Of a stretch of 64,000 bases of DNA, positions 58,876 to 64,000 are shown piece by piece. Each line of letters starts with the position of its first letter. The stretch's first letter is position 1. Source of the stretch: Strigamia acuminata (Eukaryota > Arthropoda > Chilopoda > Geophilomorpha > Linotaeniidae); assembly GCA_949358305.1 (NCBI GenBank), contig OX442314.1, positions 5,335,087 through 5,399,086 on the forward strand, in the 5' to 3' direction. A program made the translations under genes and the position numbers. The notes below the pieces were generated by a model that was given only the letters and a program-made list of their open reading frames with translations, searched no databases and was not told the origin of the DNA.

Positions 58876-59644
58876 AATGTCTCGAATTGAATCAACTTAA
58901 CACAGTCAATACTCGGTTTTTCCAGAGCAGTGACAAGGTTTAGATATCAATTCAAGAGTGTGCTAATTTTGATAATTCCAGCTTGGCACACTTCGGGTCT
59001 GCGCAGCAGACCTGCGCAATTAGCTTAATAGTTGCACCAAAACGGTTAATTAGGGGCTCACCCCAGCCAATTTGGGGTGAGTTGTGCCTAGGGAGTTTGC
59101 ATTCCCTAGTCACATGACTTGGTGTGCCAAACCAAGTAAATTAAGAAATAATAAAAATAAAAATAATATTCTTAAGTGGTGAAACATTTATTTACATAAA
59201 TACATCAAGATCACCACACGGTTTCAGCGCCCATTCCTTCAATTCAAAACATGTCATGGTAGCTTCATTTGGGTCCTGTTCTTATAGTTGGGTTTCTATA
59301 CACTAGAGGAAGGACATATAAGCTTTTAATGAAGTTAGATCCAACACTTACTGTAAACTGCTACTTTCTAAATCGATGGAATGTTATATCAATATTCTTG
59401 CTGCTTGGATAATTTTATGAGTTTTACATGCGGTGTTACTAGGGAATAAAAACACGGATCAATTCTGTATTTAACGGTAAATAAAGAGCATAGTTGCCTT
59501 GTTTGCTTAAGGATACAACACCAAACAGGCAAGCTCTCACATAGTTTTGAAAAACAATTTGTCAAAGCATCAGATGACGATTGTTGATTGAAAGGCTTAA
59601 CTCAGCTCAGGTTTGGCCCCAAATACCGGAACTGCAGAAATATA
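58876..59644. other. Upstream region of gene C
   Basis: 58959-59218 begins TGTGCTAAT and ends ATCACCACA, which could be a small LTR, but no duplication supports it. 59232-59345 repeats sequence found at 42076-42153/48427-48470. No gene seen. The promoter of gene C would lie in 59350-59644. Confidence 0.45.
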
Positions 59645-60302
59645 ATGCAGGGAAATCACTTGTTGAGAAGAAATATGCTAAGATTAACCAAACTACGCTC
59701 TGCAATTCAACTTATGATGAAAGATGATGCCAATAAACCAAACTGCGGTTTAATAGGTCTGGAAGATTTCGTAAACAGTAGAAATCATTGGAGCAGGCGT
59801 CACACATCTTGGTTGTTTTTGCTTCTATTTTGTACATGCATGCTCACTTATCAGGCATACGATAGAGTAATGCATTACTTATGTTATCCTACGGCTGTTG
59901 ATGTGACGACCAAATCGGAAGAGTTTGTGCTACCAGATTTGATGATCTGCAGTGGCAACACAAAAGAATTGGCCAGGCTTTGGAATAAAACTTATGAGAA
60001 CATCAAGACTACTGGACCTATTGATTACGGTTCAGTCCCATATGAATGTACAAACATGGTCAAAAATCTGATGGTAAATTCAAATTATGATATGGATGAA
60101 CTTTGGAGAGCGACTAATTTGACCAAAGAGATAGTCGGCATTAAAATGAAGGTAGAAAAAATAAAAAATATTTTTATAAATAATTAGTCTTAATTTAATT
60201 CGTTTAGGGATTTACAAACAAAACAGCTGTTCTGACGGAAACTGACACTTCATATGGAATATGCTCAACATTTCAATTTTGTAACTATAAACAAAAAAAA
60301 AA

Positions 60303-60991
60303 GAATGTGTGCTTAAGACCACACGGTAGACGTTAAACTTCTTGACATGTAAATTGTAATTTTGTAATCTTAATTTGTAAATTTCAGTACTCTGAGACCA
60401 AAATAATTTTATTTTTGGGCCAAAATTATTGTTTTTTCCCAAAAATCATTTTGTTTTTTTCCAAAAATTATTTTGTTTTTTCCCAAAAATCATTTTGTTT
60501 TTTCCTAAAAATCATTTTGTTTTTTACCAAAAATCATTTTGTTTTTTATCAAAAATTATTTTGTTTTTTACCAAAAATTATTTTCTTTTTTACCAAAAAT
60601 CATTTTGTTTTTTACCAAAAATTATTTTGTTTTTTACCAAAAATCATTTTGTTTTTTACCAAAAATCATTTTGTTTTTTACCAAAAATCATTTTGTTTTT
60701 TACCAACACACAACAGCTAATTTTTGGTCCAAAAACTAACCACGTTATAGATCACGAGATATCAAACGAGATGTGTTACCAAAAACGCGATTATGCAGGC
60801 AAACAGTATGCATAATCGCGACGTCGTAGCTAAGAATATCGCGTGTATTATTGAGGCCCGACGTGATCATGTTTTATTCCAGTTTCCCCAGAGACAGCAG
60901 TGCTTTTCGTGACATCTCGTGATGTGACACGTCTCGTGTGATATCTCGTTTGGATTCACCTGTGCCAAAAGAAGTTTAACTTCAAAAACAT
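60303..60991. mobile_element. Insertion in exon 2 of gene C
   Basis: About 689 bp absent from gene A. GTTAAACTTCTT (60332-60343) is inverted at 60969-60980, which may mark the element ends. It contains a 22-bp minisatellite and, at 60785-60820, a hairpin CGCGATTATGC...GCATAATCGCG. No target duplication was identified and no protein seen. Confidence 0.65.
60421..60708. repeat. 22-bp minisatellite, about 13 copies
   Basis: Unit ACCAAAAATCATTTTGTTTTTT with small variants. Because 22 is not a multiple of 3, all frames stay open and read as Phe/Lys/Ile-rich peptides that are not real proteins. Confidence 0.9.
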
Positions 60992-63486
60992 AATCCACTT
61001 GATAACACAAATATCATTCATTGGTACAGCTCAAACTACTAGCAAATCATTTGTCCGGAAAGTATTGACAGCAAATATCGAAAAAACATATGATTACGTA
61101 TGCCCAATAGCTCCGTATCTAGTACGTAGTACAGTACCCAGTATAATGTATCAGAAAATACAGTTTTTGTTATTTTTTCTTTCTATTTTCGCTTAGGTAT
61201 ACATGTCGTTTTATGATTTTGGAAGAAACATTCATGTAGCAACACCAAACCTTGGGGCCACATTAAAAATAGATTTGAGTTTTAACAAAGTAAACTTTTA
61301 AATTGTCTGATAAAACTAGCAAGGAATATTTATATTAATTACTTATTAAATTATAGTTCATTTTTTTGAATTCATCTAAGAGTTCATGCTCCAGTGAAAA
61401 TGAATACAAAGAATGCTATCGTGGATGTTTGATGAAAAAATTTAAAGAACAATTGACGTGCAGGTGAGAATACGTGATTTATAGTAACAGCAATCAGAAA
61501 AATAAGAAAACATTTCCTTTGTAAGCTTTCCCTTTACAAAGACCGATTTACCACTTTGTAAATGTTCAGATAAGACACACGAGCTGTATGGTATTGCAAA
61601 TCGTTTAATTGATACAACAGATCCAATTACTGATTGTCTCTGTCGACGTCCATGCAAACATTTTATATTTATACCATACACTGATGCGGGCATAGCAGAT
61701 GATAAAAATATTATATCTGTGTCACTAGCGATAACTAATGATAAAATCAACGTGTATGAAGAACGGTTCACATACGATGTTATTGCTTTACTATCAGATT
61801 TAGGAGGAAATCTGGGCCTATTTCTCGGTCTATCGATAACCTCGTTGCTTGAAATCGCTTGGTATCTAGCAAACATTCGGAGAAAAAAACCGATTAATAA
61901 GATCCACCGTGTTTACGACAAATGCACAAAGAATATAATTGCGAGTCAAGAGCAAATTAAAAGAAATATAATTTCATTTGATTTTAAGAAAATACTGGTT
62001 ATAATTTGCTCGGGAATCACTTTGTATTGTTTGCAAATTCGTGTAAACTACTACATTGAAGAACCAGTAACAAAAATTGTGAGAATAGTTCCACGACGCT
62101 TTACCCAATATCCAACCGTCACAGTCTGTGGCGAAACACAAGATGATGATATTGATGAAGCCAGATTGAATTGGATGAAACAAACTAAGAAAACCTGCAA
62201 TAATGTATCACCGTGGCAATTGTTCAACGACAATTTATCATTGGATGATATCTGGGAAAAACTCAATGTCCACGACACAGTCTCCTTTAATAATGAAATA
62301 ACTAATACGGTATATTCCTAAATATAATCATGACATGAAAATTAGACTGAATTATTTGATATTTATAGTATTTTCTTGGATATAAAACAATACTTAACAC
62401 TTCAAAAATTCTCATTCCCCTTCCCTTTGGCCATTGTACACAAATAAATTCAGGTATGTACAGTATACGTAAAGCTGGTAATTTCATAAACACTCTTGGG
62501 ATTCAATCTCCTTTTCTTCTAGAAAAATCAACCAACTTAATGGTAGTCCTCCATGTTGCGTTTGAATTCTTAAATCCTCCTGAAGTATGTTGCCAGCATA
62601 TAAAGGTAAGCTAAAATCAATTGGATTTCTGTCGCAATGTTGCAATGTTGCACTGGGTGGAATGAAAAAATTTTATTTAACCTAAAATAAGGCTACATAT
62701 TTTTGAATTTATTTTATTGTTCAGTTATTTCTAAATAACCCAGAAGAGGAAGTTAACCAACTGGAACCGTTAAAATTAATGTATGGATGGTTGAATGAGG
62801 CAAAACTTCAAATATTTAAGGTAACAAAATAAACAATATTCTGTGTACGAATACGGTAAATCATGTTATGCTGACCTTGATTTTATCAAATAGACTGTAC
62901 GAAGAAATACGAAGCGCAATCCATGTGAAGAAGTCAAAACTGCTTATCTCAAGTGTAAAAATGCTTGCATGCAAACCAATTTATTTCAAAGTATTTACTG
63001 CAGGTACGGCAGATAGTTGACACATTTGCTGATTTCGCATACATTTAGATTTTCATATTTTGTTGTGATCTTTCCGTTAATGTTTTATTTTTTCTTTTCA
63101 GATTACCCTATATGTCAGCATCAAATTTGCCAAATTGCAACACTACAAGCGATGTTACTACTGCTCATCTAATGTACTTAAATAACTACGACTCTAATCA
63201 AAAACAGTGCAAATGTAAACAACCTTGTGAAAATTTTTTTTACAAAACTATTTTTCGTGGGAATAAGCTGCCAGTTAATTTCTACACATTTATTACCCTT
63301 CGATTAGTTGATAATTTCATCGAGACCATGGAAGAGCAGCAGAAATATCCAATGTCTCAATTGTTAAGCGATATTGGCAGCATTCTAGGATTAACTTTGG
63401 GAATGTCAATATTATCGTTCTACATTTGCATTTTAAACAGTTTTAATTGGTTCAGAGTCTGCTTGGGTAATCGATTTGAAAATTAA

Positions 63487-64000
63487 AAGCTCACATGAAA
63501 ATTTTTAACTTTCTCCAGCCTGGAACGGGTAGGGGAGCACAGGTGTTATGAAAACGATGTTTTGAAATTGAAACACTATTGCGCACTAATATTCACTATT
63601 AATTGATTATACGACATGTAATAGCAATTTTAAGTATTAATAAATTAGCTTCGTTTCCATGGTGTACTCGTTGGAATATTTGTGTGTCAAACAATGAGGT
63701 CGGTGCAAAGTAAACAAGTTTTAATTCAAATTCAATTTCGAGCTTAAGCCTTACTAAAGCAGGTGTAATTTTAGGCTTGCCAATTACAGAAATGTGACTT
63801 GAAATTTTTATTTTTGTTAATTTTGTCGTTATTTTGGTGTTTTTAGTAGTTTTATTGTTTTTAAGGATGTTTTATTAGTTAAATCTAACATCTTTAAAAT
63901 AGTAACTATAATCACAAATCATGCCTGAAACAATAAAACGACATAGAAATGAGAAAATAAACACATTACTTTATATAATCAGAAAAAGATAATTTAAAAC
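63487..64000. other. 3' flank of gene C
   Basis: AT-rich. Apart from AATAAA-like signals (63639, 63933, 63957), nothing is recognised. Confidence 0.5.

Larger units (their letters stand above)
59645..63486 (+). pseudogene. Gene C: tandem DEG/ENaC paralogue with broken exon 2
   Basis: Exons: 59645-60151 (507), 60208-61121 (225 expected, 914 present), 61197-61289 (93), 61357-61463 (107), 61526-62309 (784), 62369-62453 (85), 62523-62605 (83), 62725-62820 (96), 62894-63003 (110), 63102-63486 (385). The lengths match gene A except exon 2, where about 689 bp is inserted, and the last exon, which is two codons longer. ATG 59645 (MQGNHLLRRN) aligns with gene A's start. Module 1: TM1 SWLFLLLFCTCML, TM2 with GLS (GLFLGLSITSLLE). 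Module 2: TM1 KILVIICSGITLYCLQ, then YPTVTVC, TM2 with GMS. The insertion brings an in-frame stop soon after NYKQK, so the full double channel is not made unless the insert is spliced out. Opposite orientation to A and B. Confidence 0.85.

Noticed and set aside
58959-59218. Solo LTR (TGTG...CACA)
   Set aside because: No target duplication and no second copy found in the window.
60415-60815. Long Phe/Lys-rich open frames
   Set aside because: They run through a 22-bp tandem repeat, which keeps every frame open.
60303-60991. Normal intron in gene C
   Set aside because: Gene A has a continuous exon here and no GT-AG pair fits the junctions without changing the conserved frame; kept only as a possibility in the findings.

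Overview
The window is AT-rich animal DNA dominated by transposable elements. Host genes have short introns (about 55-75 bp), canonical GT-AG splice sites, and no operons. The mix of BEL/Pao, Ty3/Gypsy, Tc1/mariner, hAT-like and piggyBac-like elements, a tRNA-Ser-derived SINE, a THAP gene and DEG/ENaC channel genes fits an invertebrate. A cladoceran-like crustacean is my best guess from intron size, but this is weak inference.

Host genes. (1) 1-7081, minus: a THAP-domain gene running off the left edge. Its first exon is split by a complete BEL/Pao element (BEL-1, 410-6825, TSD CTGAA). (2) Three paralogous DEG/ENaC-type ion-channel genes: A (8045-14983, minus, apparently intact, 10 exons, 822 codons), B (50469-54930, minus, lacking exons 1-3) and C (59645-63486, plus, exon 2 broken by a ~0.69 kb insertion). 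Each encodes two DEG/ENaC modules in one chain (TM1-ectodomain-TM2-linker-TM1-ectodomain-TM2). The join between modules lies inside a single 784-bp exon in all three copies. I know of no described family with this architecture, and it is the most interesting signal here.

Nested elements, 15.5-40.1 kb. Upstream of gene A, BEL-2 (15549-40113, TSD CTTTA) contains an unusually large Gypsy element, Gypsy-N (17128-35361, TSD GATG, 1018-bp LTRs). Gypsy-N carries an extra spliced ORF and a second ORF after pol. Its gag is split by a Tc1/mariner-type element (26783-31514, TA target) with a complete four-exon DD37E transposase. Intron 1 of that transposase holds a piggyBac-like MITE (30276-30707, TTAA target).

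40.1-48.4 kb. A solo LTR containing a tRNA-Ser SINE is followed by a second Gypsy element (Gypsy-2, 42154-48426, TSD ACAAG). Gypsy-2 has two insertions: a 1.47-kb element encoding a Ulp1-like protease plus PHD finger between arrays of perfect palindromes, and a 169-bp TA-target MITE in its 5' LTR.

49.6-59.6 kb. Gene B and flanks related to those of gene A show that A and B are segmental duplicates. They are peppered with solo LTRs and small inverted-repeat elements, several with clear target-site duplications. No rRNA, intact tRNA or CRISPR was found.
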